Shown piece after piece: positions 53,715-64,000 of a stretch of 64,000 nucleotides of DNA. The first letter of the stretch is position 1. Every line of letters begins with the position of its first letter. Under the pieces are notes generated by a model, which saw nothing but the letters and a program-made list of their open reading frames with translations, was not told the origin of the DNA and did no database searches. The DNA is from Ophiostoma sp. CBS 140.51 (Eukaryota > Ascomycota > Sordariomycetes > Ophiostomatales > Ophiostomataceae), in contig JANSLP010000043.1 of NCBI GenBank assembly GCA_029298735.1, positions 100,313 to 164,312 of the forward strand. Reading direction: 5' to 3'. Made by a program: the position numbers and the translations under genes.

Positions 53715-56682
53715 TTTTCAGGTGGTGCAAAGAGCGTCGGAGAAAACGAGAAAAGAGGAAGTCGAGAAGTCGAAAGACGTTGATGCTAAAAGAAAAGAAA
53801 AAGTATGTGTCTGGTGGCTCGCCTGTTGGAGGTTCACTGCCGGTGACGGTGATACAAAGTTTGCGAGGAAAGTGAAGTGGTGGTTGCGTGAGGAAGAGAA
53901 AGAAAGAAGAGAAGAGAGGATCGAAGAAAAAAGCTTCGACTTATTTTTGCCTAGACAAAGGGAACTTTTTTCGGCAGAAACCCTCACCGCCTTCATGGAG
54001 CACACCGCTAGTGAAGTTTTTTTTCGCCTGCATGTGAAAGGTCACATGACTAAACCTGAGTGGGTCCACTTTTATGTCGCCAAATGCCAGCGCTGGAGCT
54101 GTCAATACAGCCAATCAGGCATCGCAATGCCTACTAATATGCCCAACTAGGAAACTCTAGTTGTAAGCCATCGACGAACATCAAAGAACAGAGAGTTGGA
54201 AATCTCAAAAGATGAAAATAAAAAAAATGTAATATTTGGACGATATTTGGACGATATTTCATAATTCTATATGAAGCTATGCCATCTCTCCATAGAGAAA
54301 TTCAGCACGGTTGAGGAAGCTTCTCCCGGAGAAAACAGTCCTCGTCGCCACCAAACGCATCACGATACAATTGGATGTTCTGGGGCTTTTATATTTATTT
54401 TGTGACTGTCTTTTAGCCGATGATGATTCTTCCAGTAAATATTTGGTAAGAACATGTTTCTTTTTTCAGGTTGCTCACAGAATGCGGGGATGAAATATGT
54501 GGTCATTATCAGTGACCCTTCACCTGGCAACAAAAATCAATAAATGCCTGATGGAAAAAGAAATTCAATAACACGGAACACAGCAGAGCAGTACCGCAAC
54601 AAGACAGTCTTCCCAAACAGAATACAAGATTTAGAAAAAAGATTTAAGACTGCCAAAAATGCCAGATGGGTTTTCAATATTCTTGCTTCTTCGACAATAA
54701 AGTGACTTGCAATATGCTGCATTGAGAAGACTTGTTTCTGGTCAGCATCTTCTGAAAGTACGCAAAAGTACTCTGTTGGCAGAACAGACCAAGACATTAG
54801 ACGCCTCACGCATTCACGCAAAGAAGTATGCTGCTTTCAAAGTTCCTCCGTTATGATCGAGACTCGTCATTGGCTAGAAAACGAGTGCTTCCCGAAGCAG
54901 TAGGCACTGAACGGTTGGAGCGGCACATAACCGAATGCAGACAAGGCCACAAGCAGTCAGACTAGGGTAAGCGGTTGTATCTGTTGGACTTGAGTTGCAC
55001 GTTTCTTGTCGTCCGTAAGGCAAGCCACAGTCCATTGGCACAATGGGCCACAAAGTGACGCAACGGGGGTGTTGTCCGGAAGGATGAAATAAACGGCGAG
55101 TCATGTAACCGAACAGTGAGGGATGACCAACAGCGAGCGTTGGACATCCTGCCCTACCGATCAGTCCTATATTGAAGCCACAGAAGGCCTTCGATAAAAG
55201 AAGGATCGGAAGGGGATGCCGAAAGAGGGTGCCTGGAAGTCAACGGTCTACTGTGGCTGCTTACCAACAGTGTGTTGGTCATCTCTTGACGCAGAGGTCT
55301 GTTACAGACTTACAGTATGACCCATCCTTGAAAACGCCATACATCTGTCTGTAGAATGTCGAACTGTCAAGACAAAGGCGGTGATTCTTGAATATCGTGG
55401 GAAGTCCGAAAGGGATGCCGTGATGGTGTCGAAAAATGTGTAAGGAGAAGGAAAACTAATGACGCTTTCTCCGTCCAACAGCAAACTCCGTTGCTAAAAC
55501 CAGTCGTGATCCCACCTAACAGGATAGGCGAGGCCGGTATAATACTGGGTCTAGGGGTTTTGGTCGTTGTGCGGGAGCCGGATGCAGGGAGATGTTGCTC
55601 TGAAGGTTGATGTTGGTGATCTTCTCATGCGCCAACCACTATGGACACACCCTCTGTATCCTCAGATTGCCATGTTCGTTTAGAGATGTATTTTTGCTTT
55701 TGCATCAGGGTCTAGATCATGAATTCTATTCGTCAGGGGGTTTCAATTTATCACCAAGTCAAGGGACATAACCTAAATTATCGTGATGATACAATCTTTT
55801 GTGCTAGCTACCTGATGATATACGGAATTTTTTTCAATTTTCATCATCAGTCTTGGAGATATGATCGGAAGTTCGTATAAGTCATTTTTGTGCTACAAGC
55901 TCTGAATGCTCGAGAAAAACAAGATAATTGGTTGCTTTGATACTGTGAACGGTCGTGTCGGATTAGCCGTAGTGTACTTCTCGAAAGTCATGGCTAAACC
56001 AGGCTTAAGAGTGTGCAGGTGGCGTCACTAACACGAATAATGTACCCCGAAAGGGGACACCCAAAGCGCCAGGAGTGCGCACTGCTTTGGCTTGTTCGGC
56101 GATGTGTTTAAGCGTTTATGTTGCAAAAGGTGAAGAAAGCTGAAAGCGACACTCATAAATAAAGCCTTGTAGTAAAATACTAGGCGTAGTCGGTAGGTTG
56201 CCGTTCTCGTCGTTAGGTCAAGCCTGGGGAATTTATTGGCATGTCGCACCGAGGAAGGGATGTTAAGGGGTGGTGCATCAACAAAATATGCCGAAGTGGT
56301 AGCGGTTTTCAAACGGTCGAGGAAAAAGAAAATATTATTTCGTGCCTGACATTGTATGGGTTTGTAAAATGTCTAGTTTCAGTTTTGTATCTCATGCCAA
56401 ATGTTCCCAAAAATCCAATACCCAATAGAATATCCTAAAATCCAATAGAAAAGAATATATCGTGGTCACATGCCTACAAAAAATAAATATAGTATACCAA
56501 AACTAAGAAAGAGATGGAAGCCAACCAAGATTAGTGTGATATGGTCTAAAACGCCAACTATCGCCGTCACCAAGATGCAAAAAGAAAAGATTATCCGAAA
56601 GGTGTAAAAGAGTAGGGGTAAATTAAAGGAAAGAAGTGAAAATGAAGGATTGTGAAAATGAAATAAATGATGACATGGCCGA
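53715..56682. other. gene-free region between SNU13 and orphan gene
   Basis: About 3 kb with no supported gene. The SNU13 promoter lies next to 53714. 54180-54860 is AT-rich with a short tandem ATATTTGGACG repeat (about 54232-54258). 54870-55560 has higher GC and a few open frames, but six-frame reading shows no recognisable family. Confidence 0.5.
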
Positions 56683-58049
56683 TTAAAAAGCAACAGCAAC
56701 AGGCTGTGAGCGTGATAATAATGGCCATTGGGGTTGCTTCATTCCTGGGGAGTCTGGTTGTCTTGCTGCACCGGACACAGTCTGTGTCTCGAAGCCGTCG
56801 GTGTCTGTTGGTGACTTCCTTGGTGTTGCAGATTCAGACTCAACCCGATCCAAGGTCGAGCTAAGATTGAGGGTTGTAGATGTGGGTGATGGCCGAGGAG
56901 ACCGGATGGTAGGAGGAACAAGAGTGCGTTCGGTAGATGACCGAGAAAATCCAGATGGGTTCTGGAGGCGTAGTGTTGTGGGCGCCTCGATTCTGACAGG
57001 ATGTGCGTAGGGGTTACGTTGCCGGCGGCGCTCTTGGATGCCGACGGATGGGATGTCGTGCTGGTTGGGCACGATTCGAATGGAACTGCTCGAGTTACAA
57101 GCACGGATGCTCTTGGAGCTAGCCATGCTGGATGGCAGGACTCTCATTTCAAAAGACTCGGTGCTGGAGAGGCTGTACTCTCCATAGATGTCTCCAAAAT
57201 AGTCCTGGTTGTCGTCTGATGATAAGGGGAAAGAAAAAGCGCACTGTTAGAACGAATGTTTCTCTTTTTTTGTAGCACTTCCCAAGCAGTACTGCCGATG
57301 TTTCCTGTGAAGGAAAAGGGGGGACGCTCTTAAGATGAGCTGAGCGTAAAGTAGGAAAGCACACCTTTGCTCTTGGAGTTCCCATGAGGCCCAAAAGATG
57401 GTGTCGAGCACATCGACGGCGATGTGGATGGGGACGAAGAAGGCGACGATCTGGGAGATGATGACGTCGACGAAGGAGCAGGTGAAATGGACGCCGCAGC
57501 CGTACTCTGTGAAGCATATGAACCGTTCTGGGAAGCCTCGAGAGGAGAAATGCGGGCGCGGAAAAGCTCTTCATCAAGGCTGCTAAAGTTCGGCGGGCTA
57601 AACGTGGCCAGGGTGCCTGGCGTAGACGACGATCTTCTAAGAGAACGGCTACTGGGTGACTGAGACCATTGAGATGCTCTCTTGTTGAGTGCCGTCGTGC
57701 TAGCATTACCATATCGGCGGCCGCCACTGCTGCTGCTGCCTGCATGCATGTCGATGTGCAGAGGGCTCAACATGGCCGAGCTCCCGGACCGCGGTAGACG
57801 TATCGGTTGTGCTGCTGCCGCTGCCATGGCATTGCGCTTCATGTTGTTCTCGCGGATTCGTTCGGCGTCATCTCTCATCCAGCCGGCCGGAGCACCCATA
57901 AGGGCATCAGCGGCAGCGTGTGTCGGAACATGGACGTATCGTGGTGTGGCCTGCTCTTCTTTCTGCTTTCCAAGCTGCTTGTTGGAGGGCTTGCTGGCCG
58001 GCTGCTCCTTGGCCTGCCGGGCCCTTCTGATGATGGAAAAAACAGACAT
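56683..58049 (-). CDS. Ser/Pro-rich fungal protein of unknown function
   Basis: Exons 58049-57365, 57304-57293 and 57215-56683 give 409 residues. The N terminus MSVFSIIRRARQAKEQ and PRYVHVPTHAAADALMGAPA followed by WMRDDAERIRENN form the only conserved-looking block. I recall similar short blocks in uncharacterised Sordariomycete proteins, but cannot name a function. The rest is disordered, Ser/Thr/Pro-rich and basic, with many possible phosphorylation sites (RSLRRSSSTP, SSPRSSPSSSPSTSPS). The 12-nt middle exon adds GNIG-like residues and is optional for the frame (see findings). The C-terminal exon starts DNQDYFGDIYGEYSLSSTES. No membrane segment or signal peptide is visible. Confidence 0.72.
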
Positions 58050-61000
58050 CGCGAGCGGCGAAGTTGGCTTCCAAAAAGGAAGGGGAAAAGAGAAGGGGGC
58101 GAAGCAGTTGGGAAGACGGAAGGGATGCCGATATATGAGAGAGAGGGTAGAGAGAAAGTATTGGTTTGTTTTGTCACGGAAAAAGAAAAGTAAAACAAGC
58201 GGCTGGAGAGCTGGGACAGATATCAGATCAGGTGTTCCCAATGCAGAAATGCAGGAACGAGAAAGAAGAAAATATGGTTTTGACCTCTTGTCTTTTTGGT
58301 TATTGAAACAGTTGAGACAAAAACAATACTGAACTTGAAATGAGCAGATGATGGGCGGAGATGGGGGCTTCCGTGGCTTTTTAAGGATGTCGAGAAGTGT
58401 GCAGTACAATGCTTGTAAGCAAAGACACGAGGAAGCAATGAGAGGGTTGCTGTTGGGCAGACGGAGTGGATGGATGCAGATAGACCATTCCGTTTCCAGA
58501 AAACGAATTAGAGGACCGCTTGAAAAATAAATAAAAAAGTACATACAGAGTACAAATGATGCAAACAACGAGGCCAAGAGAGGGCACAAGCTCCTTCGTA
58601 AGCCGCGTATGCTGCAAGTACCTGTTGTGTTGAATGCGGCAGGCAACAGGGGATGGTAGGAGGAGGAAGCTGTCGAAGGTGAAGGGCGTGTTCACGAAGG
58701 GCAGAGGGGCGAGCCAGACAGGGTATATGGATGAACAGGGGTTATCCGAAGACCTTCGGAAGCGCGGCCAGGGGTGAGATGCTGTTGCAACTGACTGCTT
58801 TGTGTGTTTGCTAGCAGTGCCTTTCTCGAAGAAGAAACAAGGAAGACAACGAGGAACAGAAGGCGTTGGCTTGTGCAAAATCAAGTTGCTCGAAGAGATG
58901 CCATAGAATCTCCGAAAGAGAACGGGAGCACTAGATGAAACTATTACTTGTCGACAATGAGAAGTACGCAACTCCACAGACAAAACCACAGGCAAGAGAC
59001 AACATATGAACGCCGAATCTTCAAAAAAGAAAAGGACGGCGTTGACAAAAACGTCGTTTCGGTCTTGAGCAAGATTGCATTCGCAACATCCGAATCAATA
59101 TTTCTGACCAAAAACGCCGCAGCAGAATCCGGAACAGAAGTGAGGAAAGGGAGAGAGAGAGAAGTGTTCAGTCCAGCCCGTTACAAGGAGCCTCACAAGA
59201 ATGCAACTCAAAAATATCCGGTATTCGGTGCCGGCCAGCTGGTGCACCAAAGACTGCACTTGCAATTTGTATCTTACACCACAGAAATGGTCCCAGAAAA
59301 TAAGGGTGCAAAGAGGGCTATTGTGCGGTTGCGTTGAACAAGGGCGGCGGGAATGTCTCACCTGATGAGGAAACGGTGGAGAGACAGACACAGTAAAACC
59401 AGGAACAGAGACAAGGCGGCCGTGATTTGGGAGACGACCCAGAAACAGACCCGGAAACAGATCCAGAAACGGCGATCCTCACTAGAACAAGCAAGCGCAC
59501 GAACGTGGAGACTGATGCATGGAGTCGAACGGTGCTGAATTGTTCTGCTGTTGTTTTAGCAGCTTTCTTGATCGTCCGCTTAGCCCTGTCTGAACACCGA
59601 AATGTGTGAGAAAAGGCACAAAACGGAAGAAAGCAAGGCTAGAATAGCTTCGAGTAGTTGGAACAAAAGGCCAGTAAGGCTAGGCGTGAAGCTGTTCGTG
59701 GGTCGCCATGCAGTATGCAATACTCGTATTTTTGGTCCTTTTGGGAACCTGACGGTGTAAGAGCCCGAACGTGTGGATTTGGTTTTTTGTTACCGTGGCC
59801 AAACTAGAAGCAAGCAAGGGTTTGTTGATTCTTTGCACTTTCGCTATCAAAGGACAAGGATGTCATGTCCTACACCTGTGGATTCTGTGAGCAACCAGGC
59901 TGCATAAAGTGAGGCCAGCGTGTGTCTTTTCGTGTTTTCGTTTTCTGTTCGGATGTCTTTTTGTCATTTAGCTCTCGCTTGTTTTCTTGTCTCGTTCTCC
60001 GTTGTTCCGATTTTTTCAGCTCCTTTCGTTGCCGTGCTCGATTAAGGATGTCGTCTTTTTGTCGTTATTGCATTCTCGCTTCAAACGCTCGTATTTTTTA
60101 TGAGGCGCCCGAATTCTTCATCGACTCGAAATAGAATGACGTGGTGATTTGTAGTTTTTTTGTGGCTTTCTCAAATTGAATTGTTTGCATCCTGATCCTT
60201 GCACAGCATAATCAGAGGGTGCCTGATGCTACCAGGGGTAGTTTGGAGAGGAAATGAGGAGGCGAGTGGAAGACTTGGGCGTTTGGTGTTTGTTGCCTGT
60301 GTTCGTGTGATACAGAAAACTCGTTGCTGTAGTATGCCGGATGCAAAAATAACGGAAAAAGAGGTGGACAAGGTGGAAATCAAGGACGCAGGCTAGCCGG
60401 CCGGCTTTCTCGCCAAGTGGAAGAGCGAGACCGAAAGGACGGACCCTAGTCACGATATGTGCACCTTTTGTTTTCGTGTAGCAGTGTCGCCCTTTTCTTT
60501 GTCTTTTCTGCTCTGAGAGAGTTTCTCAACAGTCACCCTGACCCTTGTCTGTTCTTCAAAAGTCGAAAGCCTTTTTGAGACGCCTCTCTAACGCTGAGAC
60601 ACACGCAGATTGGGATGAAATAGGTGGCTTTCGCGAGCTGGGCGCGAGTCGTACTCTCATATGTTTGTGATTGCAAAAAGAAGATAGTTACGGAAAGCCA
60701 AGGCTCGGTCCCGTTTCTATTTATTGCTGTAGAGTCTCGCTTCCGAAAGAGAAGAGTAGAAAGAGTCCTCTGCCTTGTCGAAAGGCAATCTCGGGCGAAA
60801 TGCGGAATGTTGCAGAAATTATTGACAGCTGAGTGAGTTTCTTTTCGTTTGGCTGCCACGGGTTGCGGCGTCCGGCGCATGCACGGATGACGGGCCTGTT
60901 GGAGAAGTGAAAGATAAAGAAAATGAATCGAAAGAAGAGCAAAACAAGAAGAAAAGATAGGATCGTGAAAGATGGGAAATCGTGATCAGGGGACTTTGGC

Positions 61001-64000
61001 AGGCGGGAAAGAGCAGGAGATGTCTGCACGTGCAATTTGGGGAATATTTGGAAAGAGCGTGCCAGTGACCGTCTCAATGATGCCGAATTAGGAAAGTCGC
61101 GATCGAAGTAACGACAGCACCTGCCATGTCTGTCAAAACCGACAGGATTAGAAAAAGGAAAGAGCGACAACACCACCTAGTTTGCGGCACAGGCCAGTCG
61201 CGTATTCTGTCGTGCTTTCCCTCCTCTCAGCTTCTTCCTTCTCACGATTTTCGTCGCTCTTGCCCTTCCGGGACCCGGGTGCGTCGGCAGGAAGGTGCGG
61301 CTCCTTCAGATAGGTAATGGAAGGGATGATCATGGCATCTGTTGGTCGACGGCCAAGACATGCATTCAATGTGCATCCATGTCCCATATCCACCACGCAG
61401 AATCACCACTTCAGACCTACCAACACAACGAGACGAGATGCCCCGCGCTCGTCCGCCAAGGATTTATCGAGCACCTATGTGTGTCCTTCCCGAGCAGAAA
61501 AAGTCTGCGCATTCGACAAGGGGTGTACTGTTGCACAGGGCAGGGGCACGCTGGGCTGATCGCCGTGATCGTCGTCGTTTTTGTCGTCCTCTTGGCCCGT
61601 TGTTGGCCGTCGCTGTTGCTGTCACCAATGACCGTCACAACTCGATCACAGCTCGATGTTGTACAAAAAGGGCGGTGCACCCCTCTTAGTATCTTTATTG
61701 TCTCTCTTATCTTCTCATTCTCAGCCCTCTTTTTGTGCCTGGCGAGGCTGTCCAAGATGGCCAGGCCGTTCTTTCGTCTCGGAATGTGTCCCAGCGAGGA
61801 GCACAATTATCCTTCCCGGCTGATCATCTACGATCTTAGTCCTGATTGGTTTGAGCCATGGTTGCCTCTCGTTGCCTATCTTGTTTGTTCCATATTGTCC
61901 CTTCCCCTGTTCCTCCTCGCTCGTGTTAATTAATTTTGCTCGCCTTTTTTTCTAGAAATAGGACAGCGACTGACATCTGCGGCGTTCCGCTCCAAGAAAA
62001 AGGCCAAATTTGCAGTTGTGCCACGCACATGACGAAATCCCGTGAGGCGGGTGGCAGACAGCGAGCATGCGGCGCACTCTTGACAACCCTATCTTTCGAC
62101 TCCCTCTCCTGCAACTCGCTACGAATATGGCGTCAATTACGACGTGTTATTTACTCAGCCACCAGTCACCGAAAAGATAAGATACGTCCAGTCGACAATA
62201 TCTAGTCCCAAGAGAACAGACAGAAAAGAGAGAGAAAGGCGCGAGTTCCTGTCAAGAACAGCCGATATCCGGAGCAGTTCAAGCGAACAAGTACGAGTCT
62301 TCATGCGAGATGTGCAATTATGGTATTTTGCACACTCACTCCATCTGTCGTCTTGTCTTCGCTCGTCGTTTTAGTCTCGAAACCACTTACAGCGACCACT
62401 TTTTCTCTACCCCTGGTTTCCTTTGGCCGCATTAGCCTCATCCGTCAGGCTTACCCACCCACTTAGACGGTTCGGACGGTCGCAAGCTTTTTGTCAAGAC
62501 AAATGTCCAGACATGCCGTTGCCCACGATCTCGGTGTTGAAAGAAGTCGAAAGCGCCGTCTTGTGTCAGTTGGATACGACCAGGCAAGTGTCAAGGTCTA
62601 TCGTTGGGAAGCATTGAGGGAACAAGGCGTTGTGGAGATCGATGCAGGCCATTCTCTCATCCTTGCTCGATGCGACATCAAAAAGAGACTTGACGGCTTG
62701 AAGCGCGAACTAGCTTCGATTTGGTGTTTCTTTGGCTTCTTTTCGAGGTGGGTTTTTGGGGTCCCTTTCGTCAAGATTCCTTACCACCCTTACCCTGGCG
62801 ATGCGACTAAAGAAGGGGGCCCTTTTTTGTCGACATCCTCGCCGTATTGACCTATCATTGGTCTTCATTTACCTTCCTGGTCAACACGTGTCCATGAAGA
62901 AGCAGGATTATGACAAGAAGGACTGCAAGACGAAGCATCGTGAGAAATCTTCTTGACAAGGATGGACATGCACGACCAGCAGTGATGACGAGTCCCCCTG
63001 GCCAAATAGAGATGTTTCTGTTCGCAGAAAAAAAGGTATGCCCCATGTGCACATCGACTCTAATCTTAACTTGAACAAGCTTACTTTGGTCCTCTCTTTT
63101 TTGGTTCTTAAAGGGTCCCGTGCCTTGTCTTACTTACCTTTATTTGTCCTATGGATACTCACTTTGCCCCTTCAATCCCATGAACTCTTAGCATGAAGTC
63201 TTCCTTTTTCCACTAACAGAGCCGCCGTACCGAGAACATGATTGTCGGGGCGGATCGATTGCTCCAAGGCGCTTCAAGGCGGTTGGGGCGCACGCCACGT
63301 ACGTCAAAAGAGGACAAGAAAGATCGCTGTTTCCCACACTCTCCGCTCGATGCCGCTACTGCGGCACGGCGGTGGGGGACTTTCCAAGACGGCTGGCTTT
63401 TGCTGGGCGCTGCACCGACGACCCAAAAGAGCATGGCCTGAACGTTTTTCGATTTGACAGATGACACGTTTTGTTTGGTCTCGCAAGACCAAACGAACAA
63501 GGGAAAGAGGAGGGGAAAGGAGGAGCACGGCATCCATCGTGGTTATTGCCGGCCTGCTTTTTGTCCGTGGCCCGATGACCGCTGAAGTTGCAACGGGCTG
63601 AAGCCAAGCCAGGCCAAGCTTTCGAGAAGACGACGCCTCAAAGCTTGCGCGAGGCTACCAAGTGCCCACGGTGGTCACCGTACAAGCTTTGCAAGACGAT
63701 GCCTCTTTGGGCGAGTACAGATACTGAAGAATAAACGTATGAAAACATTTCCTCAGAGACCGATACGTACAAGTTTGGTATGGATAGAAACGAACATAGA
63801 ATATTGTGTGTTTTGCCCATAGTTGTTCAAATGAATGGAATTGCTTGTAAACTGTACAAATTATGATGAGTTGATATCTTGTCATTATTGTACTGAAAGA
63901 CATCGCACACGAAGAAACTATTTCAAAACAGAAGCAAACGCCGAGCAGAGTGGATATTAGTTCAGACAAGGACACCAGGAGAAAAGGAGAATACAAGGAG
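58050..64000. other. gene-free right end of window
   Basis: Nearly 6 kb without a gene I can support. The first 430 bases are ATG-free on the minus strand and are probably the leader of the gene starting at 58049. Further right, open frames are short and their predicted peptides look random. One 213-codon frame (61295-61933) lacks an ATG near its start. The next gene may begin beyond the window. Confidence 0.5.

Noticed and set aside
54874..55147. Possible transposon-protein remnant
   Set aside because: Reading all minus frames gave no reverse transcriptase, integrase or transposase motif.
59518..59540. tRNA B-box-like sequence on the minus strand
   Set aside because: No matching A box or cloverleaf could be drawn around it.
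61295..61933. 213-codon frame with hydrophobic stretches
   Set aside because: Starts at GTG, has no early ATG, lacks the codon bias of genes here, and resembles no family.

Overview
The window is nuclear DNA of a filamentous ascomycete. The conserved genes (PEX7, DPB3, VAMP7-type R-SNARE, SLH1, GOT1, profilin, ARP5, KapC-type bZIP, ERG25, NCA2, SEC4, ALG5, SNU13) are those of a fungal core genome. Introns are mostly 50-80 bases, with GTATGT/GTAAGT-like donors, CTAAC-type branch sites and CAG/TAG acceptors. Coding exons prefer C or G at third positions. Protein style and gene content point to Sordariomycetes, perhaps near Ophiostomatales/Sporothrix; that placement is inference and was not tested against a database.

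Layout. 1-2995 holds no gene I can support. 2996-11124 is compact: PEX7 (+), then a minus-strand run of DPB3-like histone-fold protein, R-SNARE, a small Pro/Gln-rich protein ending in SKL and a membrane-associated SDR, then a G-patch protein (+) divergent from the SDR. 11268-17393 is an intronless 6.1 kb SLH1/ASCC3 helicase gene (-). 18756-28309 carries GOT1 (+), profilin (-), ARP5 (+) and the bZIP gene kapC (-). About 7 kb without a recognisable gene follows, between the divergent kapC and pterin-carbinolamine dehydratase (PCD) genes. 35437-44827 carries PCD (+), ERG25 (-), NCA2 (+) and SEC4 (+). 45555-53714 carries a mitochondrial-looking protein (-), an Afg2-like AAA ATPase (+), ALG5 (-) and SNU13 (-). 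56683-58049 is a Ser-rich orphan gene (-). 58050-64000 holds no gene I can support.

The genes do not form a pathway cluster. Several share themes: secretory traffic (R-SNARE, GOT1, SEC4), ER lipid and glycan synthesis (ERG25, ALG5), chromatin and replication (DPB3-like, ARP5), RNA and ribosome quality control (SLH1, SNU13, AAA ATPase) and mitochondria (NCA2, PCD, 45555-47171 gene).

I found no mobile element, CRISPR array, tRNA, rRNA or biosynthetic cluster, and nothing I would call a clearly new system. The best leads are features of expression and gene structure: an ATG-free leader of about 1.1 kb before SEC4; an ATG-free leader with an open, possibly translated extension before kapC; a retained-intron-compatible 78-nt intron inside the kapC DNA-binding motif; a 93-codon lysine/glutamate-rich extension in frame after the ARP5 stop codon; an optional 12-nt microexon; and an SKL-ending orphan protein near PEX7.
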